Assembly (NCBI RefSeq): GCF_902686445.1
Contig: NC_062222.1
Span: forward strand, 132,315,035-132,379,034
DNA: 64,000 nucleotides
Direction: 5' to 3'
Source: Sciurus carolinensis
Taxonomy: Eukaryota > Chordata > Mammalia > Rodentia > Sciuridae
Positions 23,786-35,085 of the stretch are shown here, one piece after another. Numbering within the stretch: position 1 is the stretch's first letter; each line of letters starts with the position of its first letter. The translations under genes and the position numbers were made by a program. The notes below the pieces were generated by a model, which did not search any database, was not told where the DNA came from, and saw nothing but the letters and a program-made list of their open reading frames with translations.

Positions 23786-23971
23786 GAGATTTGATCCAAA
23801 CCTTTCCAGGAGGTTGGATTCTCTCTGGAATTCAAGGAGTGGAAATGTATGATTTTAATGCCACTATTGTCTACCATTACATGAAACTCTAGAGAAGAGT
23901 TTAAAAATAAAGAAAATGAAGACTTATTAATCAAACATATTCTAGACACAGCGTTCCAAGGTAGACCATCT

Positions 23972-24174
23972 TATAGTCACGCTCTGCATAATGATATTTT
24001 CGTCAATGACAGACTGCAGATGTGACCGTGTGAATTCTGTGACTTGGATGTGTATTAGGCTCAGTCATCTGGGTATGTATAAGTACACTCCATGATGTTC
24101 ACATAGTGATAGGATCACTAATGACTCAGTTCTCAGATCACATCCATGTCATGAGGTAACATGTGACTGTATTT
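23972..24174 (+). repeat. Tigger-like (TcMar) nonautonomous DNA transposon
   Basis: Both ends match the Tigger-derived short elements with TIRs reading like TACAGTCATGCGTCGCTTAA: left 'tagtcacgctctgcataatg', right 'gaggtaacatgtgactgta'. Internal segments 'cgtcaatgacagactgcag' and 'gtacactccatgatgttcac' fit the same family. A TA dinucleotide sits at each end, as expected for the target duplication. Exact subfamily not assigned. Confidence 0.7.
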
Positions 24175-24404
24175 TGCCAATCCTTAGATTAGCCTTATAC
24201 TAGCCCATTTTAGAGGTGATTGAATCATGATGATGCTTGTTCAGGACAGACTCTTCAAATGGACTAGATAGATCCCTATAGCTTTTTTTTTCTCTTAGGA
24301 TAACTAATTCGAGGTCTCCAAATTATCTTAAATGAGAGCATTCATTATTTTAAATAGAAATAATCTCTTGTAACATCCTAAAAACCATGTCAAGGTAGTA
24401 GTTT

Positions 24405-24480
24405 GATCCATTTCATCACAATTTGTGCATGGGAGACTGAGCCAAACAGAGTAAGTGATTCACTTAAGGTTCTCAATCTT
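24405..24480 (-). repeat. MIR fragment
   Basis: 'ttgtgcatgggagactgagc' followed by 'agagtaagtgattcacttaa' corresponds to the reverse-complement core of MIR (gatgaggaaactgagg ... taagtaacttgcccaa). Short and diverged. Confidence 0.5.
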
Positions 24481-24779
24481 TAATGAAACTGTATTCTTTC
24501 AGGGATTCTCTTCTACATCTTGGTACACTTTTTTAAATTTTTAAAAATTTTGCCTCTTTTTATCTGTCGGTTGTGAAAAAGTATACTGATGTTGACCTAC
24601 CCAGTAACTTCTAATTCACAATAATCACAGGCAAACAAAAAAGCAAATAAAACACAACTATGTAACAACCAGAACTTTTTGAATCCTACCTTCTCTGCTT
24701 CTGGACGTGGGCTTATACATACTGACCCATTTGTGCCCCAACTAATTGCTGCTCCTGTGAGAAGGTCTAATGCTGCTTT

Positions 24780-24852
24780 CTTATGAGGTTCCCTGAGGAT
24801 TGAACCAGGCAAGTCCTGTGACATGCCCGGCACACAGTAGGATCACAACGTA
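24780..24852 (+). repeat. MIR 3'-end fragment
   Basis: 'gaggttccctgaggattgaa' then 'tgacatgcccggcacacagt' + 'aggatcacaa' matches the sense 3' half of MIR (gttgttgtgaggattaaatg ... gcctggcacatagtaggcgc). Confidence 0.6.
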
Positions 24853-26395
24853 CGCCTGCTCATGTCACCTCACTCTTTGTGAAGCCAGAATGTTGTTTTC
24901 AGTTTTGACCGAGCTGAAAGTCGAGGTCATAATGGAAACTGAACTGTATGTCACCAACAGGGAAGGCACACACCTTGCTTCACATTGGTTTAGAACCTTT
25001 CATCTTACTAAGGGCTTTCACGTAACATCATAGATTCATACTTCAGAAATTGAAAGAGATTTTGGGAAGCATGCCATACAACCCTATCTCTGAGCAGTAG
25101 ACACCTGCATTGCTGAGTGGAATCTCCAAGCAGAAAAATATGTGTCCAAGTTACACAGAGGTAAACTGAGTCTAGAAAAAGGCGGGAGACTGCTCATCAG
25201 TGAAAGGGCTAATGTGGTGGCAATAGAGTTGAAAATCAGTTTTATTTTCAAAAACAGCTTATTCAAGCAGTTTTCTATTCTGTATATCTTCCTTATTTAT
25301 TTTATTTATTTATTTGCCGATGGGACATATTATCCCCGCTAAGCACTGTGAATGGAGGCTTAGATGGTGACATCACGCAGAGCTCAGATGTGCTCATGGC
25401 TGTGAGCAGAGGGCTTCCGGCAGGCAGCGGTTTAATGAACCAATCTCAAAGCCGCTTAGACCATTGTTTGCCTTTTGCCTTTGTTTGCAAATTCAGCGCA
25501 ACTTCTTGAAATCTGCCAGAACGTGACAAGAGGCCAGCAAAACTTCCCATAGCTCAAGGACTGGGGAGACCCAACCTTCACTGCCTCTTCCAGTTGAGAA
25601 GGCCGCCGTGACAGGCACCTGCGTGGTGTTTACAAGGTCAGGATAACAGCAGCCCGGCGGAGACACTTTCCCTAGCAATCCCACCTTTGAGACTCAGTAT
25701 CCTGGATTCCATAGCAGTTATTGAAAAATCTCTGTTGCCCAGAAAATTGCCTGTAAAAGTCACTTTGTGAAAACAGTCCTGGAAAATAGGGTCTCGGTAA
25801 GAGTAAACATTTGCACTAGGTTTCAAAAATAAGCCAAAAAACCTATAACTTCTGTTTTTATTAGACATATAGTAGGTTAAAATACCAGGAAGGAGGACAG
25901 GGAAGGGAAAGGAGGGGGAAGGGACAGAGAAGAGGAGGGGGAGGGGGAGACAAGCAGCCACAAGGAACCGGGTGGGGCAAGTCCTGATGCCTGCGAACCA
26001 GAGGGGTGAGCCTTCCAATCAGCAGCGGTGAGAGCAGCAATCACGGGTGCAGGGCCAGCCTTTCCCACCTGGCTTCCCTCTCAATGCTAATGAGAATTTT
26101 ACCTCTCTAAACTCCAGTCCTCACCTTCAGAGAAGAGTGACTCACTCTACCTGTTTCTGGGCTTCAGGAGAATGGCTCAGGAGAGGACCCCGTTCAGTCA
26201 GATGCCCTTTGCTCTCCTGTTCACTGTTACTTTTTTTTTTTTTTTTTTGATAATTTGAATAGTGAAAGAAATGGAGAGAACATTGCAAAAGAAGCCAGGC
26301 CTATCACTCTTTGGACTAGAATGCTTTAGAATACTCCTTGTTTTGTAGCTTTGCTGTTTAGAAAACATGAGTGCATGTATAAAACCTGCGTCAGA
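24853..26395. other. unique sequence with TTTA run and purine tract
   Basis: Contains a short (TTTA)n run at 25291-25316 and a G/A-rich tract at 25895-25950. The 25340-25650 interval is high-complexity, repeat-free and carries SOX-like (CATTGTTT, CTTTGTTT) and CRE-like (TGACATCA) words. It is flagged separately as a possible conserved noncoding element. No exon recognised. Confidence 0.4.
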
Positions 26396-26399
26396 AGTG

Positions 26400-26760
26400 A
26401 CCCTAATGTCGGTGGTGTCAGTTTCTCTATCATCAACCCGTGGAAGCGCAGTCCTATCCCGCCTCTCTTCTTTTTCAGTGTGATAAGAGGCTAGACTTGG
26501 CTGAACTAGAAGAGAGTACTTAGGTGTCCTAAGACACCAACTGAGGCTCGTTGAGCTGCTCGGGGCATCAGGGTCAAGTGCAGTGGACACAGGATGGATA
26601 CTCTAATGCACATCCAGGTCAGTCTAAATTTAAAGGAGTTTTTCCTTTTATAAGGCAAAGGTCCCCGTAATTGCTTATTTTTATGTTGTGAATAATTCCA
26701 TGGTGGCTGACTTTGAGTTCTTCCTGAAGAGGAGTCCTCAGCAGGTGGCTTCTCAATCAT
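26400..26760 (-). repeat. possible LTR with TATA box
   Basis: On the minus strand a TTATAAAAGG box (near 26645-26655) lies about 20 bp downstream of a segment repeated at 27195-27247. An AATAAA-type word was not found at a fitting distance. The layout suggests a promoter-bearing LTR, but family and edges are unknown. Confidence 0.3.
26669..26725. repeat. dispersed ~55-bp repeat, copy 1
   Basis: Shares about 55 bp, only a few mismatches, with 27195-27247. Both contain TTATTTTTATGTTG and ATTCCATGGTGGCTGACTTT. Copies are in the same orientation, about 525 bp apart, with a B1 SINE between them. Confidence 0.9.
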
Positions 26761-26964
26761 AGGGAGATCATGAAAAAGAAATGATTGGTCTTAAGAGTTG
26801 GAAAGCTCTCGGAAGTTTAAGGTCCTCTCTGAAGATCAGGGGACATCTAATATCTAATTGTCTTTCCCTGACTACTGGCTCGAAGGCAGACTTCTGAGAA
26901 ACGGGAGGCAAGAAGGTGTGAGAACAGGAGTCGGCTGAACTTTTTGACCATATAAGTCAATAGT

Positions 26965-27090
26965 CCCTTTTTTTGTTTTAATTTTTTGAGGCATGGTCTT
27001 CTTATGTTGCCCAGGCTGGTCTCAAACTCCTGAGCTCAAGAGATCCTTCCACCTTGGCCTTCCAAGGCATGAACTCTTGTGCCCAGTTGG
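26965..27090 (-). mobile_element. B1-type (7SL-derived) SINE
   Basis: Reverse complement of a 7SL monomer: T-rich left end, GAGGCATGGTCTTCTTATGT, TGCCCAGGCTGGTCTCAAAC, TCCTGAGCTCAAGAGATCCT, then 'ttgtgcccag'. Imperfect direct repeats AGTCAATAGT (26955) and AGTCAACTAT (27091) may be the target duplication. No ID part is attached. Confidence 0.85.
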
Positions 27091-27194
27091 AGTCAACTAT
27101 TCTGAAACTTTTGTTATTGCATGATAGCTGGTGATGCGCTGGTATATGCTTGACAACAGGCTTCTGGGCGTAGAAGTAGGGTCCAACTTGTAGC

Positions 27195-27247
27195 AATTGC
27201 TTATTTTTATGTTGCAAATAATTCCATGGTGGCTGACTTTGAGCTTC
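27195..27247. repeat. dispersed ~55-bp repeat, copy 2
   Basis: Second copy of the segment at 26669-26725. Similarity stops abruptly on both sides. It may be the same portion of two related LTRs or a local duplication. It is not a family I recognise. Confidence 0.88.
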
Positions 27248-27285
27248 CAAGGTGACATTGTTGAATGTGGAATCTACTTTTTCTG

Positions 27286-27475
27286 GTGTGAGCTGGCTCC
27301 AGCACCTAACTGTACCCCATGCAATGTGACCTTGAGGAAATAATCTCTTTGAGACTCAGTTGCACTGTGCATAAGATGGTGTGCCAATAAAGCCTGGGTC
27401 GTTGGGCAGATTAAATATGACCATGCACAGAAGTGCCAAGCACAGGGCCTGGTGCATGATGAACTTTGGCTCCTT
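27286..27475 (+). repeat. MIR SINE
   Basis: Sense MIR: 'tgtgaccttgaggaaataat', 'ctctttgagactcagttgca', 'ttgggcagattaaatatga', 'aagtgccaagcacagggcct'. Near full length. Confidence 0.8.
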
Positions 27476-27811
27476 TCTAAAGACAAGTAAGTTTAAAACT
27501 CCAAAACGCTTCTTCAAGTTTGTGTCAAGGAGAACTGGGAAGAAAATCGAGGTCTCTTAGGAGAAGCAATCTTAATCTTAATATTCTGTTTTCTTTTTTA
27601 CTCTAAAATGATCTTATCTAAACATTTTTCCTTGGTTCTCATTTCATCTGACCAGATCCATCAGTTGCAGAAAGGACAAAACAAATGAGACGTAATAACC
27701 ATGGCCTTGGTGCCATGTTTACTTTATAAATAAAATGGATCTATCAGAGCACTGTCTGATAAAATGGCATAGCTGAGACTCTACAGCTGAGTTTACAAGA
27801 TCCTAAGTATA
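27476..27811. other. no recognised feature
   Basis: AT-leaning unique sequence between a MIR and a B1-dID SINE. No gene or repeat recognised. Confidence 0.4.
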
Positions 27812-28037
27812 TGGATTTAAGGTTTTTGTTTAGAGGGGAGGGTACCAGGATTTGAACTCAGAGGCACTCAACCACTGAGCTACATCCCCAGCCCTATTTT
27901 ATATCTTATTTAGAGACAGGATCTCACTGAGTTGCTTAGTGCCTCACTTGCTGAGGCTGACTTTGAACTCACAATCCTCCTGAGTTAGTCTCCTGAGCTG
28001 CTGGGATTTCAGGTGTGCACCACCCCCAGTGGATTTA
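27812..28037 (-). mobile_element. B1-dID composite SINE with TSD
   Basis: Reverse complement of the two-part sciurid SINE. From the left: T-rich tail, ID part (accaggatttgaactcagag...ctacatccccagccc), linker, then B1 part (GAGACAGGATCTCACTGAGT ... GCTGCTGGGATTTCAGGTGT). Direct repeats TGGATTTA at 27812-27819 and 28030-28037 flank it. Confidence 0.9.
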
Positions 28038-28284
28038 GATTTTAATAAAAATTTGACCCTTGATTTATTACAGAAGTTGCAGGACAACTATGTGAACGCA
28101 CCTTATATATACATGCACACATATACTTGTACATTCATGTATGCACATTTACACATGCATGTGTCTGCACATACAAATGCATATTGGACTCTTAATTTTT
28201 TATTTGCACAATTGTAAGCAATCTTGAATAATAGGATCCAGAAACAGTTTCTTGTTTCATTTCCTTTTCTGTTTATTCATTAAC

Positions 28285-28450
28285 TCCCTTAACTGTTCAT
28301 GAAGCAGTTTCTATGGAATATCTGCCACGTGCCAAACACTGCCAGGCAAGAGGACACACAAACAAATTCTACGAGACCCCTGTAATGAAGCAATTAAATT
28401 CCTGGGGAATGCAGTCATATAGAGAAATAAATTACAAAGTGGAAAAGGAA
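28285..28450 (-). repeat. possible L2-like ancient fragment
   Basis: 'gtttctatggaatatctgcc' 'acgtgccaaacactgccagg' then 'atgaagcaattaaattcctg' resembles the ancient repeat series beginning 'ttattgagcacctactatgt'. Strongly diverged; family uncertain. Confidence 0.38.
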
Positions 28451-29129
28451 AACACCTTGATAAAAATAAAAAAGGCAAAAAGCTCACTGTTTTAATTTTT
28501 TAAAATAAGGATTTTACAGAGAATGACATGAAATGAAGTGTTAAATGTCCATCAGTTTGATGATTTGCTTATGTGTTTACATCCAGCAGTAACGACATAG
28601 GAATGCCTGACTTCTCTCTGAGTGTGTACTACCCAAGACCACCTGGGGTTGATGTGCAGGCATCTGTGGGGCAATACACTGTACGTCCTGTAGATGGCAG
28701 GCATGGCCTACTGTTCTGACCCTACCCACACCTACCACCACAGCCCGGAGCCTCCCGAGTCTGCCTACCTTTGGCTGCTCCTCCAGTGCAGAGCTACATA
28801 TTTATTTTCTTGGTCCATCTTAAAACCTGTGATGCAACACATTTTTCATGTCAGGGATTTTTAATGTTCCTGAACATTTTGTGATCACAGCTCATAAATG
28901 TGTGTGTAGGAAGGGCTTCAAGTTGAATAACTTTTGATCTTCAAATGCAAATAAGGAATAATTTAATAAAAAAATCGATACCATAGAAAACTCAGGTAAA
29001 TTAAAAATAGAGGCCACAAACCCTAAGTGAAAACGTGCCTGCTAAGCAGAGACACTTTGCAACACCTCAGTACCTCTCCCCTCTGTGAGATTACAGCAGC
29101 CTGTTACTGCTGTGGCCCTGGGGCTGGAA
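28451..29129. other. no recognised feature
   Basis: Unique or decayed sequence. No gene, RNA or repeat recognised. Confidence 0.4.
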
Positions 29130-29275
29130 TTATTTCAACTAAAAAGCACTTACTGATGTTCTACTATGTGCAAGTTACCACATTAGGTGATGCAGGAATA
29201 TAAAGTTGTATAAACATAAAACCTGGCCTTTGAAACACATACTTTTGGGGAGAAAACTTGCAATAATGCAGACAG
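29130..29275 (-). repeat. possible L2-like ancient fragment
   Basis: 'actgatgttctactatgtgc' 'aagttaccacattaggtgat' 'aacctggcctttg' follow the same ancient series as the fragments near 28.3 and 46.4 kb. Identity modest. Confidence 0.42.
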
Positions 29276-29760
29276 AACATTACATCAGAAATATTAGTGA
29301 GGTGCCAGGGAGTGGGGAAAAGGAGGATATTACACCCAACAAGGGGTAAAATATTTCTTAGGAAAATAAATTAGAATTAACTGTGGGATTATGCTGAGAA
29401 GCTTGACAGACAGTTATGAGGAGAAGGTACTCTAAACATTTAGATCAGTTTGGACAAAACCACATTTAAAAGCCCCGAGGAGGCAGATCTTGAATACCAT
29501 TTTTCTCCCTCCCCTGATTTTTCATGACACATAGGGAAGTACATGTGAAATTCAAAGGAATTGAATTTTAGATTTCACAGCCAAAAAAATCCATATCATC
29601 CCCAAATAGATGAATCTATATCCTCTATACTGTGAAATAATTATCTACTTATGCCACAATGGAATATATGTGTTTGGCAGCTTTGTAGTTCTTAATAGAT
29701 GCTTATGTAAAAGCAATTACAAAGTTCAGAAAAAACTAGTTGCCTCTTCATTCATTTTAA
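29276..29760. other. no recognised feature
   Basis: AT-leaning sequence without a nameable feature. Confidence 0.4.
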
Positions 29761-29836
29761 GGTGCTGGGATCCAACTAAGGGCCTGGCACATGCTAGGCA
29801 AGTGCTCTACTGCTGAGCTTTCCCCCCGGCCCCAGT
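29761..29836 (-). mobile_element. ID SINE
   Basis: Reverse complement of ID: GGTGCTGGGATCCAACTAAG, 'ggcctggcacatgctaggca', 'agtgctctactgctgagct', ending in ccccccggcccc. No clear flanking duplication, and the A tail is nearly lost, so this is an older copy. Confidence 0.88.
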
Positions 29837-30356
29837 AAAATAAGTAGTAATGAAAATAAACTCTAATTCTATTTTCCTGATAAAGTTATTCATAATATTT
29901 CAATGTTAAATAAAGTCTCATGATTTTAAAACTTTCCGATAGCATAATATGCATATGTATTAAAAATTACTAAGATTTTGCTAAAATTATTGGCAGATGA
30001 GGACAATGACATTTTCCTACGTTGTTAAAAATTATAGGCAATCAGTAAAAATGATTTCAGTTCAAACATAGGGAAAAAAAATACTAGTTTCAACTTTGGG
30101 CTTTGTAATTAGCAGTTTTGGGTTCAAGTGGAAGTTTTTTGACTTAATGAGTTGTTGCTGCATAGCTTCTTCTCCTTCTGAGGCTGTTTCCTGTTTTGTA
30201 ACGTGGGTTGCAATATTTCCATGCATTTGTGGGTTTAAGAGAAGTCATGTGCTGGAACTGATATGTGGGAAGTGCTTAGGAACTATCTTAGTGTCGAGTG
30301 AGTTCCTTTTCTTTGTCCACTAAGAGTATCTGAGAAGACTGTGAATATCACCCCAG

Positions 30357-30568
30357 TCTAGGATTTCTTATCTTCAGAGCTACTGGCATTTGGGAGTTAA
30401 TATATCTCTGTTCTGGGGGCTATCGGATGCTATAGGATGTTTATCAGCATCCCTGTTCTCTACTCACGATGTGTCAATGCCAACTTCCCCAATTTTGCCA
30501 CCAGAAATGTCTTCAAAGATTTTCAAATGTCTCCTAGGCGGCAAAATCACTCTGATCAAGAACCACAG
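30357..30568 (-). repeat. MER20 (hAT-Charlie) element
   Basis: Reverse complement of MER20: 'aggatttcttatcttcagag', 'tactggcatttgggagttaa', 'gaatgctataggatgt'-like block followed by 'ttatcagcatccctgttctc', 'aaatgtcttcaaagattttc', 'ctaggcggcaaaatcactct' and the terminal GATCAAGAACCACAG. Nearly complete. Confidence 0.85.
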
Positions 30569-33536
30569 TCCCAAATCCTTGAAGTGTGCCTTTTCAATAG
30601 ATAGAGATGGATGGGAATCATCTCTCTTTGTTATTCATGCACCCTGGACTGTGACCTTGGTCAATGGCCCTTATGATCCTGCCTGTCCCAACTTTACTCA
30701 GCTGAGGCACATCACCCAGGTCCTGAGGAGTCCTAGACATAGTCTGTGCCTTGGTATATTTTACTTGGAAACCTCATGGGATCTGCGGCCATCTCTGTTG
30801 CCTTTGGTCAAATATCTGGCTCACCCTGGGAGAATGCTTCACCTACCATATCAGTCTCCCTAAAGCAGAGCTGCCCACTCTGTCCAAGCACCTCTGCCTA
30901 GTGGTCTGGCTTACCCACTTCTCCTTCCTGCAACCCCAGGACATTTTTGTAGACATCTTTCCAAGTTTGGAATCATCTAACCACCCTTAAATCTGGGTCC
31001 CAGGTCTCCATATATACACACCTACAAATACAGAAACTGCATGCGTAAAATTCTTGGGACAAAGGGTCAGATTGTTTAAATATGACTATGGTACATCTCC
31101 TTGTGAGACAATGACAATAATAGTGTCTCGATTTGAGCTAAATCATGAAGTCACACTAATCATGCTTTCTTTTGCTCTTATTTTCTCTTGATTTTCTTTG
31201 CCTGCCATTTCATGTTTACATAGGGCACACGTTAGGGATTTCCTTCATTTTGCACAGTGCCGTCTTGTTTCTGACCATAAGTGTTCCCTGGCGTGCAATG
31301 GCATGGGATTTGCACAGGTCTATCACTATACCTCTTCCCTTGATGACGGTGCTGTGATCATCAGGCTTGCTGGACTTTGAGCCGAAAATAGTCTGACCAT
31401 GAGACTGATTTCATTTCCTCCTCCCTAAAAGCATAGAAATACCTGATGAGAACTCCCTATTTTTGAATTTTAGAGCCCGCCAATTCTATTATGTGTCCTT
31501 GAATATTAAATTCAGTTCAAATAAAACTAAAATGCTTACAGTACTTTATGTTGAATTTCTGGAATGACTACTTTTTGACCATATAAGTTCTCCTTATCCA
31601 GATTTTTCTAGATTCCATCTTTTTGCTTTTGTCCCATGAATTCTAGATCTGTTAGTCAAAATTTCTTAAAGAGTAGAATCCCAGGCAAAGCTTTTATCAT
31701 ACCTTTACTTGGGGAAGTGACTCTAAGGAACAGAATGGGAGCAACAGAAAAAAATAAATAAATCAAGAAAGAAAGGAAAGAATATCCTACAACATGTTAT
31801 TGGAATTGTCCATGGTGAGGATCTCTGGAGCTATATCCTGCCTGGAAGCCTTTGAGCAGAGTAGAATGCCTCTCCAACTTGCCCCCTGAGGGACAGAAGA
31901 AGGTTCTGTATATTCACTTGTTCCAATCTCCTGTTATTCAAGAAGAGCCCCACAGAGTATTAATACCATCGTAATTTCAAGTTGGACTGTATATTAAAAT
32001 GGTTAGCTGATTGTCACTAGTCTCTCATGTGTCATGCAGCATGAGATGTTTGGTGTAACAAAGCCTCATAAGATCATACCCACCTTCCACTGGCCACTAT
32101 AGTGATGGCTGGAGTAGAAATGTCCTTGGAGAAGGGACGAGGCAGAACATAAGAACTTTGTCATAGACTTGATAACACTGAATTCCTGCAAATGTTGAGG
32201 TCACAGTCCACTGTATGAGAACCACATTATGTTACCAGTGGGAGAACTGGTAAAATGGTTTTTTTCATTGGTATCATCAGTGGTTGCCAAGTTCCTGGTT
32301 GACTGGAGAGAAAATGAAGCTTTGTCTGATAAGCAATGACTCATAAAAATCCACTTTCCAGATACAGACAGCATTACAGAAGACAAAACTTCTATATGTC
32401 CTCATATGTGTATAATTACATCCAAGACTTAAGCAGATTGTAGTAAGTCCACTGTTTCCCATGAACTTTGCAATCTTCTCTCGGTCACTCTTCTCAAAGT
32501 AAAGGACGCTCTTCCTTCTACCAGTACAACATGGTGGTTATTCACATCACATGTGGCCACTTTATTAGTAGAGAAAGGTCCCATTGCCTCATTACCATTA
32601 TCTTCACCTTTTGTCATGGAAACTTTAATATATTTGTGATTATTTTAAATTTCCTAGTTATATATCCAGAGGAAAATAAACATTATATAATCCTTTCTTA
32701 TGAAGTCTAAAAATTACAGGAAGAATTGTGCTAAGTAGCTTCATACAATGATGCTGGGATATTTTTGAGTGGTTCTGCTTGGTTGAAAAGGAAGCTCAGA
32801 AGGTGACCTGAACTTTAATTAATATGGAGCATTTCCCTCCAACATTAATCAATATGGAGCATCTTCCTCCCCAAATCTCTGAAGCTTTCCAATAGTTGTG
32901 AGCATTTAATATTCTTTGGGCACTCTCTGTGCAAATCTGTGGCAGAACATTGTCTTGAATGATTTTATGTGGAAGTATCCCATTGTGACTGTGTGTTTGT
33001 ATGTGGAGGGATGAAAGTTGAGCAGTTACGGGGTATAATGGATTGAAGAGAGGGAAGTTGCATTATCCCAACTGATCTGTTATATTATTCTGATAAACAG
33101 ATCTCAAGACAGGGTTTAATATGTAAGAATTGCTTTAGATCCACATGTCGATGTAGGAAGAAATGGGCAGGGACCAGGAGAATTTGGGAGAGCAGTCAAA
33201 TTGTAGTGGAGATGTGATCTTTAGCCAAGGAGAATGGGAAGGAAGGAAGGAAGGTTGGTAGATAGCTAAGGCATGCTTGGTGAGTACCACCAAAATGGAC
33301 CATTGGGAGATATCAAAGGGATGTTATATTGACTTAATACCTGTCTCTCTCAATCATTGACTGAAAGCAGGCCACAGAAATTGTATTCTTGGTATAAAAG
33401 TGGGGTTGAATTTAAGAACAAAGAAGTTGGAGCTCTCTGTAAATTACCTCTCTACAGTAAAGCCATCACAGGGGCCAATACAAAGTGCGTTAAAGTGTGC
33501 ATTACTGACATGGTATTGGGGCTCCCTTTTCCACAG
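30569..33536. other. no recognised gene or repeat, with short tandem duplication
   Basis: About 3 kb. The only structure I can support is a 28-bp imperfect duplication with 30-bp period at 32813-32870 (shared AATATGGAGCAT) and a 19-bp word at 31570-31588 identical to one at 26939-26957. The 157-codon frame at 30390-30863 overlaps MER20 and is not a gene. Confidence 0.4.
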
Positions 33537-33617
33537 GTCCTCACTCGGGAAGCCATAGAGCAGACCTCAAAGTTGTCCTGCCTGAGGGCTGAGGAAGCTG
33601 AGATACTCACCCACCAG
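33537..33617 (+). other. candidate 81-nt exon in an open frame
   Basis: A good acceptor (GGGGCTCCCTTTTCCACAG, ending 33536) is followed by 81 nt, exactly 27 codons, with an open glutamate-rich frame. It ends CAG|GTGTCG, a poor donor beyond the first four bases. The frame lies inside an 89-codon ORF (33357-33626). No family recognised. Acceptable as a hypothesis only. Confidence 0.18.
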
Positions 33618-34415
33618 GTGTCGTGAAACATTACCTGGGGACTACTCCCACAGCATCAACTTCCCAGCTCCTGGCCTGCACCATGTTCAGTCAGAGAAAT
33701 CCCATACAGAGTTGCGCAGATGTGTGCAGCAGGAGGCCATTGGCATACACAGGATGGCAAGTTCCAAAGAGATATGGGCAGAGCACCAACGGAATCCATT
33801 AAAATGAGTTAAGGAGAAAGAAGTAAATTCTTTGAATGCTAATTGTTTCTTCTTCAGCCTCTGCAGGTTTACCCAGATCTGGGGGTAGTCAAGCAGCATT
33901 TTCTTCCTGCTTATGATTTCCCTCAGAGACTACCATTGCTTCAGGCAAACGTACTCATGTGAAGAATCATTTCCCTCCATGTCTGTGTCTGTAATTGTCA
34001 TCCCTTTTTGTGCAACTGCAGTTAATGCTGCAGACCCACCATTACTGAAATTGAAATTCCATGTGTTAGGATTTTAGATAGTTGAGTTTCTTTTAAGGGA
34101 CATCCAAGATCATTTTGGATAGGCATGGAATCTCTCCAACTATTTGGCTCTGAGTCTTCTTCTGGAAAATAAAGCTGGGCTTTCCACTTGCTTTTCTTTT
34201 TCTTTTGAGTTCCTAGGTGAAACAGATAATACAAATGAAATCTCTAGTGTTATTAATTCCACTCAGATCCGGCATCCTCCCTATAAAACTTGGTAAGAAC
34301 AGGCACTCAGGAAACAAAGTCTAAAGTCCTTAAAATATGCTTGGTGGAGCTTTTAAGCTGTTTAATAAATAGCCTTTACATTTGCATAGGAATTATGGGC
34401 TGTTGGAGCAGAAAG
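33618..34415. other. no recognised feature
   Basis: Unique or decayed sequence. No repeat family or exon recognised. Confidence 0.4.
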
Positions 34416-34419
34416 TAAG

Positions 34420-34560
34420 CTCAGGCAATATCACAGAAAACGCTTCATTTTACAGTTGGGGAAAAATGAATCCCGGAGAGAGGAAGCGATTTTCCCAAAG
34501 CCATATATCTAGTTAGTGGCAGAGCTAATACCGTATTTAAGATAGCCTGAAATCCATTCT
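34420..34560 (-). repeat. MIR SINE
   Basis: Reverse-complement MIR: 'cttcattttacagttgggga', 'aatcccggagagaggaagcg', 'attttcccaaagccatatat', 'ctagttagtggcagagctaa'. One of the clearest MIR cores in the window. Confidence 0.82.
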
Positions 34561-34714
34561 AATAATTTTAATAGAATTTAATAGTGATAAATGTAATAAT
34601 GATAAAATTAAAATAAATTGTATTTATTATGTTATAAGCTCTGGCTCTGGCACAAAGACTCTTTGTGATTATCTCAGTTAAGAAAACCTTTAATGAGATG
34701 ACACTTCATTTAAG

Positions 34715-34870
34715 GAGCAGTGAGGTAATCTGGTAAGAGTGAGGACCAACTGGGATCAGACTGCTCTGCTGAAATCCCACTTCCACCGTGCATTTCTGAA
34801 TCATGGCGAGTGTTCTGTGCTTCTTCCCTTCCCTGTTTTCTTATCTCCTAATAACTCCTGTGTCAGCACT
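34715..34870 (+). repeat. MIR-like fragment
   Basis: 'gcagtgaggtaatctggtaa' 'gagtgaggaccaactgggat' with following 'aaatcccacttccaccgtgc' fits the sense 5' part of MIR (agcatagtggttaagagcat...ctggagtcagactgcctggg...aatcctggctctgcc). The 3' part is weaker. Confidence 0.6.
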
Positions 34871-34949
34871 GCTGACAAGATGGCATAAGACAGTATAAGC
34901 AGATCCCAGGATGCTGGAGCACAGTGACCCCTGGATTAATGTGAGCTAC

Positions 34950-35085
34950 CACCATGCCATCTTCACCTCAGCTCTCCGAGGTGGATTTCATCAGCTTTAT
35001 CACACAGATGATGAAACAGAAGTTGACCAAGTTGTTCTCATAGCAAGTGGAAGAGTCATACCACAAATAGGAGTATCTCACTTAA
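34950..35085 (-). repeat. MIR SINE
   Basis: Reverse-complement MIR core: 'tcatcagctttatcacacag', 'atgatgaaacagaagttgac', 'caagttgttctcatagcaag', 'tggaagagtcata'. It stands next to the sense MIR at 34715, so two MIRs lie here in opposite orientation. Confidence 0.62.

Noticed and set aside
30390..30863. 157-codon plus-strand ORF
   Set aside because: Its first part is a MER20 transposon and the rest has no recognisable domain or coding pattern.
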